64,000 nucleotides of DNA from Paenibacillus athensensis (GCF_004514475.2 NZ_MYFO02000005.1:1-64000), one strand, 5' to 3'; shown: positions 8,128 through 17,048, counted from the stretch's first letter. The notes: generated by a model not told the origin, from the sequence alone. Numbers and translations: made by a program.

Positions 8128-8403
8128 CTAGTTCCCCAACGTCAACAACTTCCCGAGCGTCACATCGATCTCCCGATACCGATACGACGGCAACACATGC
8201 AGCGCAGTCTCTCCCGTACCTCCGCCGAGCGCAATCAACAGGTCGTTATCGTAAACGGAAACCACATAACCGGCAGTCGCTGCCGCCTGAACCATGCCCT
8301 CGTCAAGTCCACACGATTCGCATTCCTTCGCATACGCCTGTATAAATCCCGACAGTTGCTCCTCTGTAGGAGCCTCATTTACAAAAGCCAACTTCATCTT
8401 CAT
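8128..8403 (-). CDS. Small GNAT-like protein, about 91 residues
   Basis: The start is placed at one of two ATGs (8403 or 8397), both served by an AAAGGCGGG ribosome site; the frame continues further upstream without a better start. The second half (DNDLLIALGGGTGE then LHVLPSYRYREIDVTLGKLL) resembles the beta-strand/acetyl-CoA-loop part of GNAT acetyltransferases. The protein is far shorter than the usual 140-170 residues, and the R/Q-x-x-G-x-G/A loop is not intact (RYREIDV). It is likely a degenerate or minimal member without proven activity. Confidence 0.6.
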   Translation of the reverse strand: MKMKLAFVNEAPTEEQLSGFIQAYAKECESCGLDEGMVQAAATAGYVVSVYDNDLLIALGGGTGETALHVLPSYRYREIDVTLGKLLTLGN

Positions 8404-8538
8404 CCCGCCTTTCGCTTCATGACCTCTATATATAATTATACATATTAATGAATAAATATTCAATTTATTTTCAAAAAATCTTTCCGTTCCTTTCTCTGCG
8501 AATCGTCTCAGGGAGCATCCCGCATCACCCTGAACGCT

Positions 8539-8587
8539 AAAAACGCCAGCAACCGGCAGCGAATCCACATCCGCTCGGTTGCTGGCG
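8539..8587 (-). terminator. Terminator of the cysteine synthase gene
   Basis: CGCCAGCAACC (8544-8554) and GGTTGCTGGCG (8577-8587) form a perfect 11-bp stem. On the minus strand it is followed by TTTTT. It lies 25 bases past the cysteine synthase stop. Confidence 0.9.
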
Positions 8588-8611
8588 CTGTGCTGCGCAA
8601 GCTTATTTGGG

Positions 8612-9562
8612 TCAAAAAATATCCATGCTCAAATACCGTTCGCCCGTATCCGGGGCAATGCACAGCACCCGCTTGCCCGCTCCAAGTCGACGCGCGACCT
8701 GCAAGCCCGTCCATACCGAAGCGCCTGCAGACGGGCCAACGAGAATGCCCTCGCGTGCCGCCAGCTCGCGCATCGTCCGCAGCGCATCTTCGTCCGCAAC
8801 CTGAACGATGGCGTCATAGACGCTCGTGTTCAAAATCGCCGGAACAAAGCCTGGACTCGTCCCGACCAGCTTATGCGGTCCCGGCTGGCCGCCCGACAGT
8901 ACCGGCGAGCCCTGCGGCTCGACAACGTACACGGCAAGCTCCGGCAGCGCCGCGCGCAGTACCTCGCCCGTTCCGGTAATCGTACCGCCCGTTCCGGCTG
9001 TCGCTACAAACGCGTCGAGCCTTCCATCCGTCTGCTCAAGGATTTCCAACGCCGTCGTCTCCCGATGCACCTGCGGATTGGCCGGATTCTCGAACTGCTG
9101 CGGGATAAAGCTGCCCGGTAGCCCCGCCGCCAGTTCCTGCGCCTTGCGGATCGCTCCTGGCATCCGTTCGGCTGCCGGCGTCAGCACGACCTCAGCACCA
9201 TACGCCTTGAGCAGATTGATCCGCTCCTTGGTCATATTGTCCGGCATCACCAGAATCGCGCGGTAGCCTTTGGCCGCGGCATTCATCGCCAGTCCGATGC
9301 CCGTATTGCCGCTCGTCGGCTCGATAATCGTCGCGCCCGGACGCAGCAGCCCGTCGCGCTCCGCTTGCTCGATCATGAACCACGCTGCACGATCCTTCAC
9401 GCTACCGCTCGGATTGAACCGCTCCAGCTTGACATACAGCTCCGCGTCGCCGGGCTGCACCAATCGATTGACCCGAACCGCAGGCGTGCCGCCAATCAGC
9501 TCCGTTATATTGTTTACCATCCTCCGCTGCGTCATCGCCTTCAGCCACTCCCTTGTCCGCAC
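8612..9562 (-). CDS. cysK: Cysteine synthase (O-acetylserine sulfhydrylase), PLP enzyme
   Basis: This 316-residue fold-type II PLP enzyme converts O-acetylserine and sulfide to cysteine in the cytoplasm. The PLP lysine is Lys56 in PSGSVKDR, the substrate loop is TSGNTG (84-88), and the phosphate-binding loop is GTGGTITG near 192. The gene starts with GTG at 9562, 7 bases after AAGGAGG. An overlapping ATG two bases upstream would give only a 7-codon frame, so GTG is preferred. The next in-frame ATG start would be residue 15 (MVNNITELIGGTP), where the homologous core begins. It is a single-gene unit with a strong terminator. CysM or another beta-synthase activity cannot be excluded. Confidence 0.88.
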   Translation of the reverse strand: MRTREWLKAMTQRRMVNNITELIGGTPAVRVNRLVQPGDAELYVKLERFNPSGSVKDRAAWFMIEQAERDGLLRPGATIIEPTSGNTGIGLAMNAAAKGYRAILVMPDNMTKERINLLKAYGAEVVLTPAAERMPGAIRKAQELAAGLPGSFIPQQFENPANPQVHRETTALEILEQTDGRLDAFVATAGTGGTITGTGEVLRAALPELAVYVVEPQGSPVLSGGQPGPHKLVGTSPGFVPAILNTSVYDAIVQVADEDALRTMRELAAREGILVGPSAGASVWTGLQVARRLGAGKRVLCIAPDTGERYLSMDIF

Positions 9563-9601
9563 ATGAATTCCTCCTTCATTGTAGCGGGCTGAGCGGTATT
9601 G

Positions 9602-10915
9602 TCAAGCTCGATGCGCCGCCTTCAGCTGCTTGCGGATGAACAGCCAGCTGACCAGCGGCGAGCTGCCGATTACGAGCATTAACGTGCTGATGACCTTAGG
9701 CTGCGTGCTCCACGACACGACAGCAATAAATAACAGCGCTCCCACCACCCTGCCGGCGTTTAATCCCAGCTCGCGCAATACGACGTACTCCTCTCGTTGT
9801 CGGGCGCTTTCGGCATCCGAACCGATCAAATCAAAGACCGCCGACACCATTGGAATGGTATATAGCGGAAATACCAGCGCCACCGTCACGCCGAAAATCA
9901 ACAACGTCACATAGCTCACCTGCCAGAAAAAAGGCACAATAACCGCAACCATCAGCCCCGCCCCTACCAGCATCGCCCACAGTCGAAAGCGCGGCTTTAT
10001 ATAGCGTCCTACCGCCCAGTAGCTGACCAATCCTACAGACGACGTCACCAGCGTAAAATTACCGAGCCTACCTTCGCTTTGCGTCGCCAAATAAACAAGC
10101 AAACCGATCATAAAGCCAAACACGCCCTCGCGTACTCCTTGGGCCGCCAGCGCAGCAAATACCCGCCGCCAAGGCGTATCCTTTCGCTTCAGACAGCGGA
10201 CGGCAAGCAGCCACTCGTAGCTGCCCTCGGCCTTTCTTTTTTTCAGAAAAAAGCTGACGACGACCCCCAGCACAAAAATCCCCAGCGAAAGCGAAAAAAT
10301 CAACCGATACCCGTTCACGCCGCCCAAACGCACGATCAGCCCACCCGACACCCACGGCGCAACCATCCCCGCAATGGAACTCAGCAAGCCAACCCAACCA
10401 TTGAAGCGGTCGCGGCTGTCCGGATCCGTCACCTCAAAATATACGACATTAAAAGCCAGCCAGAACAAGCCGGTAGAAATGCCCTGCACCATGCCAAGCG
10501 GCACAATATAATGGACGCTAGTCGTTCCCAGCCACAGCACCAGCAGATAAAATACGGCCGACACCGCAACGCCGATCCGCAGGCAGTTCATTTTGTTGTG
10601 CTCCTTCACCCACTTGCCGGCCACCCAAAAGGTCAACGCCATCGTCAAAAACGTCACCAGCGTAAACCAGCCGATCAGTGCAAAATCATGCTTGGCCTTC
10701 CACAAATAGACCCCCACGAACGTACCGGACAACGAATTGCCGATCGTAAACAACGCATTGACCGCAAGCAATAGCATCGCTTGACCGTCCAGACGTCCCC
10801 GATCTTCCTCCGCAGACGCCACAACCGTACCTCGCCCTTCAAAATAACCGCTGCCCGCGGACTGCTTGCCCCAGCCCGGGTAAAGGCGGTGCCTCGTTGG
10901 ATCGTGATGATTCAT
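9602..10915 (-). CDS. MFS transporter, 12 transmembrane segments
   Basis: The 437-residue form starts at ATG 10915 (MNHHDPTRH) after AAAGGGG; a longer frame to 11047 lacks a ribosome site. A hydrophilic N-terminus of about 40 residues is followed by about 12 membrane segments, with the cytoplasmic loop after the second segment (AGKWVKEHNKMN) in the MFS loop 2-3 position and a long central loop with KKRKAEGSYEW. Substrate is unknown; the family contains exporters of drugs and metabolites. It is followed 39 bases later by the cysteine synthase start, which has its own ribosome site, so co-transcription is possible. Confidence 0.75.
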   Translation of the reverse strand: MNHHDPTRHRLYPGWGKQSAGSGYFEGRGTVVASAEEDRGRLDGQAMLLLAVNALFTIGNSLSGTFVGVYLWKAKHDFALIGWFTLVTFLTMALTFWVAGKWVKEHNKMNCLRIGVAVSAVFYLLVLWLGTTSVHYIVPLGMVQGISTGLFWLAFNVVYFEVTDPDSRDRFNGWVGLLSSIAGMVAPWVSGGLIVRLGGVNGYRLIFSLSLGIFVLGVVVSFFLKKRKAEGSYEWLLAVRCLKRKDTPWRRVFAALAAQGVREGVFGFMIGLLVYLATQSEGRLGNFTLVTSSVGLVSYWAVGRYIKPRFRLWAMLVGAGLMVAVIVPFFWQVSYVTLLIFGVTVALVFPLYTIPMVSAVFDLIGSDAESARQREEYVVLRELGLNAGRVVGALLFIAVVSWSTQPKVISTLMLVIGSSPLVSWLFIRKQLKAAHRA

Positions 10916-11020
10916 AGTAGACGTTCCCCTTTGTCCGGTATTGAAATCCTGTTTTAAGATTTCCCCATTCCGGCTTGGAATAAAGACGCCAGCCCTGATT
11001 TGGAAAATGTTAAGCACAAC

Positions 11021-11043
11021 AAAAAAAGCCTGCAGCATACAGG
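11021..11043 (-). terminator. Weak terminator after the secreted-protein pair
   Basis: A short CCTG...CAGG stem on the minus strand is followed by CTTTTTTTG (A at 11021-11027). The stem is only 4-5 pairs, so the call is tentative. Confidence 0.4.
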
Positions 11044-11082
11044 ACACCTGAATGACGCAAGCTTTTCATATTTACAGACAAA

Positions 11083-11580
11083 TTATCGGTAACTCATTCC
11101 CATCAAAGCTTCACCTGAGGCTGCATCGATCACTACATTAAATTCCTCATGTTCGGTCCGGTCAGCTCCACCACGCGATGGATGAATATGTAAACCATGA
11201 AAGGAAACGATGTAAGCTGGCAATTGATGAATACGTCCGTCTTGTTCCAATTTTTTGTTCTTTCGTTTGGCTTCATCCGAAATCATCTCGTAGGAATCTT
11301 GGGTAACCAGTTGATATTCTACAGTAACACTTGTTGCATCTCCCGCTGCGCTAGGGAATGCCTCACTTGCTGATTTTATCGCGACATCTTCTTGGACAAT
11401 CGGTTCGTCCATAGCTGGTTCCAATTTGAAATTCATTTGACCTAGCTTCTCTATATCGTGTTTAGTAGAAAATCCCTTGACTGCTTTCACAGTTGGATTG
11501 TCATGGAAAGCCAAAAATAAAAATGCTGCTGTAAAAAGAACAGCAAAAGTAAGAATCATACGAAAGGATTTGAACTTCAT
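11083..11580 (-). CDS. Membrane-anchored or secreted hypothetical protein
   Basis: This 165-residue protein has an N-terminal hydrophobic helix (residues 9-25, TFAVLFTAAFLFLAF) that is a signal anchor or signal peptide. The rest is extracytoplasmic and charged. The C-terminal strand pattern FNVVIDAASGEALMGM resembles the end of PepSY-like domains, where a D-x-x-[ST]-G-E turn precedes the last strand. That is a weak resemblance only. It starts 42 bases after the stop of the secreted protein gene upstream, with a purine-rich GAGGGGG ribosome site. The two probably form an operon. The base composition is AT-richer than the flanking core genes. Confidence 0.65.
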   Translation of the reverse strand: MKFKSFRMILTFAVLFTAAFLFLAFHDNPTVKAVKGFSTKHDIEKLGQMNFKLEPAMDEPIVQEDVAIKSASEAFPSAAGDATSVTVEYQLVTQDSYEMISDEAKRKNKKLEQDGRIHQLPAYIVSFHGLHIHPSRGGADRTEHEEFNVVIDAASGEALMGMSYR

Positions 11581-11622
11581 TGTTGAACTACCCCCTCTAA
11601 ATAAATATGATATCAGAATCAG

Positions 11623-12354
11623 TTAGTATCGTGAATCCCACAAATACATTGGACCATTTTGCGTATAGTAATAATAGGAATCTTGCATTGTATTTGTATC
11701 AGTCACAGAAGTCAATGAAGGATGGTTATCCGTGGTTCCATTATAAACAACAGTTAATTGAGAAAATGAAGCTTTACTTGAAGCTCCTCCTCCAAAAGCA
11801 GCCTTAAATGCATTTCCAGTGCTACTGCTTACTTCCTCACCTACTTGAATACCGCTTGCCAAGAAACCGCTATATGAACCTACAGTTGTTGAATCAATGG
11901 TGGTTACAAAGTTTCCGCTGGAATCTTTATTAATTTTATAAATATGGCTCGAATTCGCTGCAGGTCCATAGGTACCAATAATCTCAAACCAACTGCTTGA
12001 ACTGTAGCTGTACTCTGCAAAATAATGCATGCCACTTTTACTAAAAGCAGTATCGTTATAATATCTCCACCCATCTTGAACGTAAGCATATTTGCTGGAC
12101 CCGCCAATCATAATTGTTGCTAACGATGTACTTTGTGCATAGGTTACTGGATAACTCGGGGTGTAAAAGCTTGTCGACGCAAAAGTAATGCCTGTCCCGC
12201 TTGTTCCGTAATTCTTGATAAATGCATTCTGACAATTGTACTGTGTGCCAGTTGTTGAACCACAATCAGGCGTATTAGCAGCTGAAAAAAGCGGAATTTG
12301 TAAAAAAATTAGTAATGTTAAATAACCCAAAATCGTCCTCATTCTTCTTTTCAT
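11623..12354 (-). CDS. Secreted hypothetical protein rich in Ser, Thr, Tyr and Gly
   Basis: The start is ATG 12354 (MKRRMRTILGYLTLL), 7 bases after AAAGGAGA. Residues 1-26 are a signal peptide ending near FSAANT. The mature part of about 217 residues has two early cysteines (CGSTTGTQYNC) that could form a disulfide, and is dominated by Ser/Tyr/Gly/Thr with beta-strand spacing, as in surface or adhesin-like domains. No known family was recognised. It is the first gene of a two-gene unit with the anchored protein downstream. The composition and lack of homology suggest an accessory gene. Confidence 0.65.
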   Translation of the reverse strand: MKRRMRTILGYLTLLIFLQIPLFSAANTPDCGSTTGTQYNCQNAFIKNYGTSGTGITFASTSFYTPSYPVTYAQSTSLATIMIGGSSKYAYVQDGWRYYNDTAFSKSGMHYFAEYSYSSSSWFEIIGTYGPAANSSHIYKINKDSSGNFVTTIDSTTVGSYSGFLASGIQVGEEVSSSTGNAFKAAFGGGASSKASFSQLTVVYNGTTDNHPSLTSVTDTNTMQDSYYYYTQNGPMYLWDSRY

Positions 12355-12442
12355 TCTGATCTCCTTTACGATTGCGTAAAATAAAACGGTCATCGGGCCC
12401 ATGAACTCTTAAACTTTATCACCATATTTTGTAAAAGTAAAT

Positions 12443-12481
12443 AAAAAAATCCTCCTCCTTCAGCTTTTACTGAAAGAGAAG
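12443..12481 (-). terminator. Terminator of the zinc-ribbon gene
   Basis: On the minus strand CTTCTCTTTCAG (12481-12470) pairs with CTGAAGGAGGAG (12463-12452) over 12 pairs including two G-U, followed by seven T residues (A at 12443-12449). Confidence 0.9.
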
Positions 12482-12493
12482 AATTCTATTTGC

Positions 12494-12991
12494 TTATGTT
12501 TCCTCTTTAATCCGATCCACCATCTTCATCCGATCCTCGTCGGACAATACCTTCTCTACCTTAAAACACGACGGGCACACGTAGACATTCAACCGAAACG
12601 GCGCCTGCAGGAACGGCGCGCCCAGCGTTTGCGACGTTTGCGGAACGAACCGCTCGCTGGCTACCGTCTCTACTCCGGCCAGCAGCAGCAGCTCATGACA
12701 GCTGGCGCACTCCGGCGCTTCCTCCTGCTCATCGCTCATTGCCTGCACAACTTCCCCGTAACGATCCAACGGCTCGTCATCGCCTTCCCAGGCGTCGGCC
12801 AGATCGGCGTCATCCTCTTCTTCATCAGCCATCTGCAGCGGCTGTCCCGTCTGCTTGACCGTCAACTGAATGCTGCGATAGTCGCTCAGTTCGTTAAAGC
12901 AATGCGGGCATTCGTCTTCCGGACCGATTTCCGGGTCCCAGACAATCTCCGTCTGACACCACGGACATACCATTTCTTCTCGTGCATTCAT
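12494..12991 (-). CDS. Zinc-ribbon protein with acidic middle
   Basis: This 165-residue cytosolic protein has CPWC...CPHC near the N-terminus (residues 9-12 and 28-31) and CASC...CPSC near the C-terminus, which form one or two treble-clef/zinc-ribbon sites. A strongly acidic linker (DEEEDDADLADAWEGDDE) lies between. The start has GGAGGAG 7 bases upstream. It is the last gene of a unit with a 27-residue membrane peptide and a DUF350 protein, near pspA. The function is unknown; the context suggests a role tied to membrane stress. Confidence 0.75.
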   Translation of the reverse strand: MNAREEMVCPWCQTEIVWDPEIGPEDECPHCFNELSDYRSIQLTVKQTGQPLQMADEEEDDADLADAWEGDDEPLDRYGEVVQAMSDEQEEAPECASCHELLLLAGVETVASERFVPQTSQTLGAPFLQAPFRLNVYVCPSCFKVEKVLSDEDRMKMVDRIKEET

Positions 12992-13009
12992 GCCGTTACT
13001 CCTCCGTGC

Positions 13010-13093
13010 TTACGCATTGTTCATCACATAATAGACGCCGATCGCCACAAAAATAAGCGCCAGCGCCAGCAAGCTCCCCCACAGGTACTTCAT
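13010..13093 (-). CDS. 27-residue single-span membrane peptide
   Basis: A small frame between the DUF350 and zinc-ribbon genes reads MKYLWGSLLALALIF followed by VAIGVYYVMNNA. It is one hydrophobic helix with a short positive N-terminus. The stop overlaps the region just upstream of the zinc-ribbon ribosome site (19 bases to that start). Its own Shine-Dalgarno is weak (GGGGG about 14 bases away). Co-orientation, tight fit and the perfect helix support a real gene. It could act as a small regulator or subunit in the DUF350/PspA group. Confidence 0.55.
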   Translation of the reverse strand: MKYLWGSLLALALIFVAIGVYYVMNNA

Positions 13094-13138
13094 AATCGTT
13101 CAAAGCCCCCAACCGCAAATGATGTGTGCCGTCCGTCT

Positions 13139-13561
13139 TCACGTGACGCATGCGCCAACCACGTAAGACAAGGAAATCGAGATCATCATGGACAGCAAGC
13201 CAACGGCGCGGTTGTCCTTCTTGATTTCATCGTCAATTTTAAAATATGGCGTCAAAAATTCAAAAATAAAATAAGCGACCAGCAGCAGCAAAAATCCGTA
13301 ACCCGCCCAGATCAGCGAACGGATCATCGTATCGTTATTCAAAATCGCAAAGCGAAACAGATTGCAAATACCAAAAATTTTACCCCCGGTCGCCATCGCT
13401 ACAGACAAATTGCCAGCTTTGATCTCGGCCCAATCATTGTATTTAGTCACCATTTCGAACAGTGTCAAAAAAACGACCAGTGCGATGACTGCCACGGCAA
13501 AAAAAGCGAGTGTGCCCACATACGGATTGTTCAGCAAATCTTCCACCTCAATGTCCGTCAA
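13139..13561 (-). CDS. DUF350 family membrane protein
   Basis: This 140-residue protein has about four membrane segments (residues 18-40, 57-75, 85-105, 120-138) and the characteristic GICNLFRFAI and a conserved DDEIKKDNRAVGLL loop before the last helix. DUF350 (YjfL-like) proteins occur near PspA-type and glutathionylspermidine-like genes, with unknown biochemical role. The start is TTG at 13561, preceded by GGGGGGCAGG. It lies downstream of pspA with a hairpin in between, so it is either read through or separately controlled. Confidence 0.8.
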   Translation of the reverse strand: MTDIEVEDLLNNPYVGTLAFFAVAVIALVVFLTLFEMVTKYNDWAEIKAGNLSVAMATGGKIFGICNLFRFAILNNDTMIRSLIWAGYGFLLLLVAYFIFEFLTPYFKIDDEIKKDNRAVGLLSMMISISLSYVVGACVT

Positions 13562-13577
13562 TTTCCTGCCCCCCTAC

Positions 13578-13610
13578 AAAAAGGTTGAAGAGACTGGCTA
13601 ACCAGTCTCT
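13578..13610 (-). terminator. Hairpin between pspA and the DUF350 gene
   Basis: AGAGACTGG (13589-13597) and CCAGTCTCT (13602-13610) form a perfect 9-bp stem with a 4-nt loop. On the minus strand it is followed by TCAACCTTTTT. It should terminate or attenuate transcription coming from pspA. Confidence 0.7.
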
Positions 13611-13636
13611 CGCAGGTGTTGGCTTTCATTATAGCA

Positions 13637-14314
13637 TTACGGTTGTTTTTTTGCAGCCAGCTTGGCTTTCATCGCCGCCAGCTCGTCGTCTACGCCGCTG
13701 CTTGCGCCCAGCGCGTCAAGCTCGTCGTCGAGGCCGCGGTTCTTGGCGCGAATTTCACCGCTCGCTTGCGCTTCGGCTTCCATTTGCAGCACCTTCTCCG
13801 TCATGCGGTCGAAGCCTTTGGAGGCGTTGTCGACGCCGAAGCCGGACATGGCCTGGTTGATCTGCTTTTGCGCCTTCGCCGCTTCGGCGCGGGCGATGAG
13901 CAGGTCCTTTTTGTTTTTCATTTTGCTAAACTCGTCTTTCATATCGTTCAGCTGGTTGCGGAGCTGATCCGCGTTCGTTTTGGCAATGTCGTATTGGCGC
14001 TTCAACTCGTCGTAACGGGTCTGATGCTCCTTCTTGTCCTCCAGCGCGCGGCGGGCCAAATCCTCGTTGCCTTGCTCCAGCGCCTTCATCGCTTGCTCGG
14101 CGCGCTTATTTACCATTTCCTCAGCTTCCTGCGTTTGCTGCTGGAAGCGTTTCTCAATCGCGATTTGCTTGGCTACTGCCGCTTCCGCGTCATTGATGTC
14201 TTCTTCCATGTCGCGGAGAAACTGATTAAGCATCTTGACCGGATCTTCCGCTTTGTCCAGCATATCGTTGATCGAAGCCATCGTCATGTCGCGCAGTCTT
14301 TTAAAAATTCCCAT
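13637..14314 (-). CDS. pspA: PspA/IM30 (Vipp1) family membrane-stress protein
   Basis: This 225-residue protein is nearly all helical coiled coil and begins with the amphipathic membrane-binding helix MGIFKRLRDMTMASINDMLD, typical of PspA/LiaH/Vipp1. The family assembles ESCRT-III-like rings and rods that stabilise damaged membranes. The proline-containing AEDPVKMLNQFLRDME segment after helix 0 is conserved. A GAGGAGG ribosome site precedes the start. Downstream lie DUF350, a tiny membrane peptide and a zinc-ribbon protein, which suggests a membrane-integrity module. No PspF or LiaRS-type regulator is adjacent. Confidence 0.92.
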   Translation of the reverse strand: MGIFKRLRDMTMASINDMLDKAEDPVKMLNQFLRDMEEDINDAEAAVAKQIAIEKRFQQQTQEAEEMVNKRAEQAMKALEQGNEDLARRALEDKKEHQTRYDELKRQYDIAKTNADQLRNQLNDMKDEFSKMKNKKDLLIARAEAAKAQKQINQAMSGFGVDNASKGFDRMTEKVLQMEAEAQASGEIRAKNRGLDDELDALGASSGVDDELAAMKAKLAAKKQP

Positions 14315-14446
14315 TGTAAAAAGCCTCCTCTTATTATTCGTCTATGAATGAACTTGCAAGAACTCACTGTTTGTTGTCGCCGCTGCTTACACTGAATACA
14401 TACGCAAGCGGGAAAGCATAGTTTCAAAAAGCAGATAACTTTTTTT

Positions 14447-16801
14447 CTAGGCCAATTCGACGACCGTCACCCCTACGCCGCCTTCGTTGTAGTTGCCATA
14501 CCGGTAAGATTTCACATGCTTGTGGCGGCGTAAATATTCCTGCATGCCGGTCCGCAAAACCCCGGTGCCCTTGCCGTGAATCAGGTACACCTGACCGAGA
14601 TTGGACATGATCGATTCGTCAAGGAACCGATCGGCCTCCATCAGCGCTTCTTCCAGGTTCATGCCGCGCAAATCCAGCTCCATGCGGACGTGTTCATCGC
14701 GCGAGCGCTTCACCGTCGGCGACGTCGCTTGCGCTTTCTTGGGCGCTGCGCCGCCGACGCGATCCAGATCGGCCAGCTTGACCTTCATCTTCATGATGCC
14801 CAGCTGCACCAGCGCTTCCGTCGCGTTCACGATCTCGACGACGTGTCCCTTCTGGCCGAGGCTCGCCACCTGTACCTCGTCACCCGGCTCGATCCGCTCC
14901 GGCCGCTTCTTCGCGGCCGCGCGCTTCTCGCGCAGCTCCGGCGCCGCTTGATCCAGCTTGCGGCGCGCCTCGATCAGCCGGTGTTCCTTGACGGAACCGG
15001 CTTCCTCCCGCGCCATGCGCCGCAGCTCGGCGATGACTTCGTCCGCCTCGCGCCGCGCCTTGGCGACCGCCTCGCGCGCGTCGCGCTCGGCCTTCTCGAG
15101 CAGCTTGTCGCGCTGCTCGTCAAGCTCCTTCTTCTGCGCCTCCAGCTCGCGGCGCAGCTGATCGGCCTCGCGCCGCAGCTGCGCTGCGGTTTCGCGCTCG
15201 GCTTCGGCGGTCAGGCGGTTCTCCTCCAGCGACGCGATCATCGATTCGACGCGCTGCTCCTCCTCGCCCACCTGACCGCGCGCGCTTTCGATGATGCGGC
15301 GCGACAAGCCGAGCCGCTCCGCAATGGCGAAAGCGTTGCTTCGTCCCGGCACGCCCACCAGTAGCCGGTAGGTTGGACTAAGCGTCTGCACGTCAAACTC
15401 CATGCTGGCGTTGATCGTGCCGGGACGCTGGTACGCATACGCCTTCAGCTCGCTGTAATGTGTCGTGGCGATCATGCGGCAGCCCATCCGATGGATGTAA
15501 TCCAGAATGGCGATCGCCAGTGCCGAGCCTTCGGCCGGATCGGTCCCTGCGCCAAGCTCGTCGAGCAGCACCAGACTTTTCGGCGTCATATCGCGCAAAA
15601 TGCTGATGATGTTCGTCATATGGCTCGAAAACGTACTCAAGTTCTGCTCAATGCTTTGCTCGTCGCCGATATCGGCGTAAATGGCATCGAACACGCACAG
15701 CTGACTGCCCTCTTCCGCCGGAACGAACAGCCCGGACATCGCCATCAGGCTGAGCAAGCCGACCGTTTTCAGCGACACGGTTTTACCACCCGTATTCGGC
15801 CCCGTCACAATAATCGTCGAATAATCGTTGCCCAGCTCCAAATCGAGCGGAACGACAGCGTCGGCGGCGATCAACGGATGCCGGCCACGCTTGATCTTGA
15901 TGAACCCGCGATCGTTCAGCCGCGGCATCGTCGCTTTCATTTCGCGGGCCAAGCCCGCTTTGGCGAACGTAAAATCCAGCAGCACCAGTTGGTCCACGTC
16001 AGCCACAAGCTCATCGACGAGCTCGGCTACCAGCGCGGTCAGCGCACGCAGTACCTTTTCAATCTCCGCTTCTTCCTTGAGCTTCAGCTCACGCAGCTTA
16101 TTGTTCAGCTGCACGACCGATTCCGGCTCGATGAACAACGTCGCTCCCGACGACGACTGGTCGTGAATAATGCCGCCAAAGCTGCTGCGATATTCCTGTT
16201 TGACCGGAATCACGTAGCGGTCGTTACGGATCGTCACCAGCGCGTCCTGCAGCATTTTCTGCACCGATGACGAGCGGATCATTTGCTCCAACCGCTCGCG
16301 GACGCGCGCTTCGCCCGTGCGCAGCTCGCTGCGCACCCGGCCCAGCTCGGGGCTTGCGCTGTCGACGATGACGGCATTTTCGTCAATACAGCTGTTGATG
16401 CGATCCTCCAGCGCCTTATTGTCGCTTAGCAGCTCGACCTGCGCCTTGAGCAGCGGCACGGCATATTCCTCGTGCAGCGCCAGCACAAACCGTTTCAGCC
16501 GCCGCGAGCCGAAGCTTGTCGTCGAAATATCAAGCAACTCGCCGGCATTGAGCATCCCACCGATCCGGGCGCGGTGCAGCGCGGCGCGGATGTCGCGGAT
16601 CCCCCCGAACGGTGCGTTGCCTTTCAACCGCTCGACGTTCACTGCTTCATCGGTCGCAGCGAGCCGCAGCTTCACCTCTTCGAAATCGCCCGTAGGCAGC
16701 AGCGTTTCCACATACGCCTTGCCCAGCGAGGTCGCGGCATGATGATGCAATTTATGTAAAATCTTCGCGTAATCCAACGTTTTCAAAATCTTCGCGTTCA
16801 A
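14447..16801 (-). CDS. mutS2: Endonuclease MutS2
   Basis: This 784-residue protein has the MutS core/lever, an ABC-type ATPase domain with Walker A GPNTGGKT near residue 335, and a Walker B/D-loop LVLLDELGAGTDP. A long charged coiled coil of about 120 residues follows, then a C-terminal Smr nuclease domain with LDLRGMN and the HGKGTGVLR loop. It lacks the mismatch-binding N-terminal domain of MutS1, as expected. In the family it acts on branched DNA and, in Bacillus, on collided ribosomes. The start is TTG (16801), with GGGG about 11 bases upstream; an overlapping ATG gives only MDIS. It appears monocistronic. Confidence 0.95.
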   Translation of the reverse strand: MNAKILKTLDYAKILHKLHHHAATSLGKAYVETLLPTGDFEEVKLRLAATDEAVNVERLKGNAPFGGIRDIRAALHRARIGGMLNAGELLDISTTSFGSRRLKRFVLALHEEYAVPLLKAQVELLSDNKALEDRINSCIDENAVIVDSASPELGRVRSELRTGEARVRERLEQMIRSSSVQKMLQDALVTIRNDRYVIPVKQEYRSSFGGIIHDQSSSGATLFIEPESVVQLNNKLRELKLKEEAEIEKVLRALTALVAELVDELVADVDQLVLLDFTFAKAGLAREMKATMPRLNDRGFIKIKRGRHPLIAADAVVPLDLELGNDYSTIIVTGPNTGGKTVSLKTVGLLSLMAMSGLFVPAEEGSQLCVFDAIYADIGDEQSIEQNLSTFSSHMTNIISILRDMTPKSLVLLDELGAGTDPAEGSALAIAILDYIHRMGCRMIATTHYSELKAYAYQRPGTINASMEFDVQTLSPTYRLLVGVPGRSNAFAIAERLGLSRRIIESARGQVGEEEQRVESMIASLEENRLTAEAERETAAQLRREADQLRRELEAQKKELDEQRDKLLEKAERDAREAVAKARREADEVIAELRRMAREEAGSVKEHRLIEARRKLDQAAPELREKRAAAKKRPERIEPGDEVQVASLGQKGHVVEIVNATEALVQLGIMKMKVKLADLDRVGGAAPKKAQATSPTVKRSRDEHVRMELDLRGMNLEEALMEADRFLDESIMSNLGQVYLIHGKGTGVLRTGMQEYLRRHKHVKSYRYGNYNEGGVGVTVVELA

Positions 16802-17048
16802 CTTATGTCCATCCCCTTTTCTCCCTTCTATTATAAACCAAAGCGCCGGATGTTAGCTACGGAGACAATAAGTATATGGAAAAATCCGGCGGCCATACTT
16901 CGCCCGTCGCGGGACATACTAGGTTGTGCACCTGTGTAGCGCGGAACTTAGGCAAGGTTCCGCATGCGCCGCAAGCAACATCTCTTGGGCAATCCCCTAC
17001 GTTTGGACTGTGAGCTTTTCACACACTAACATGAAGGAGGTCGTCAGG

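Noticed and set aside
8404-8568. N-terminal extension of the small GNAT-like protein
   Set aside because: No ribosome site, low-complexity AT-rich sequence, and an AAAGGCGGG site at the internal ATG.
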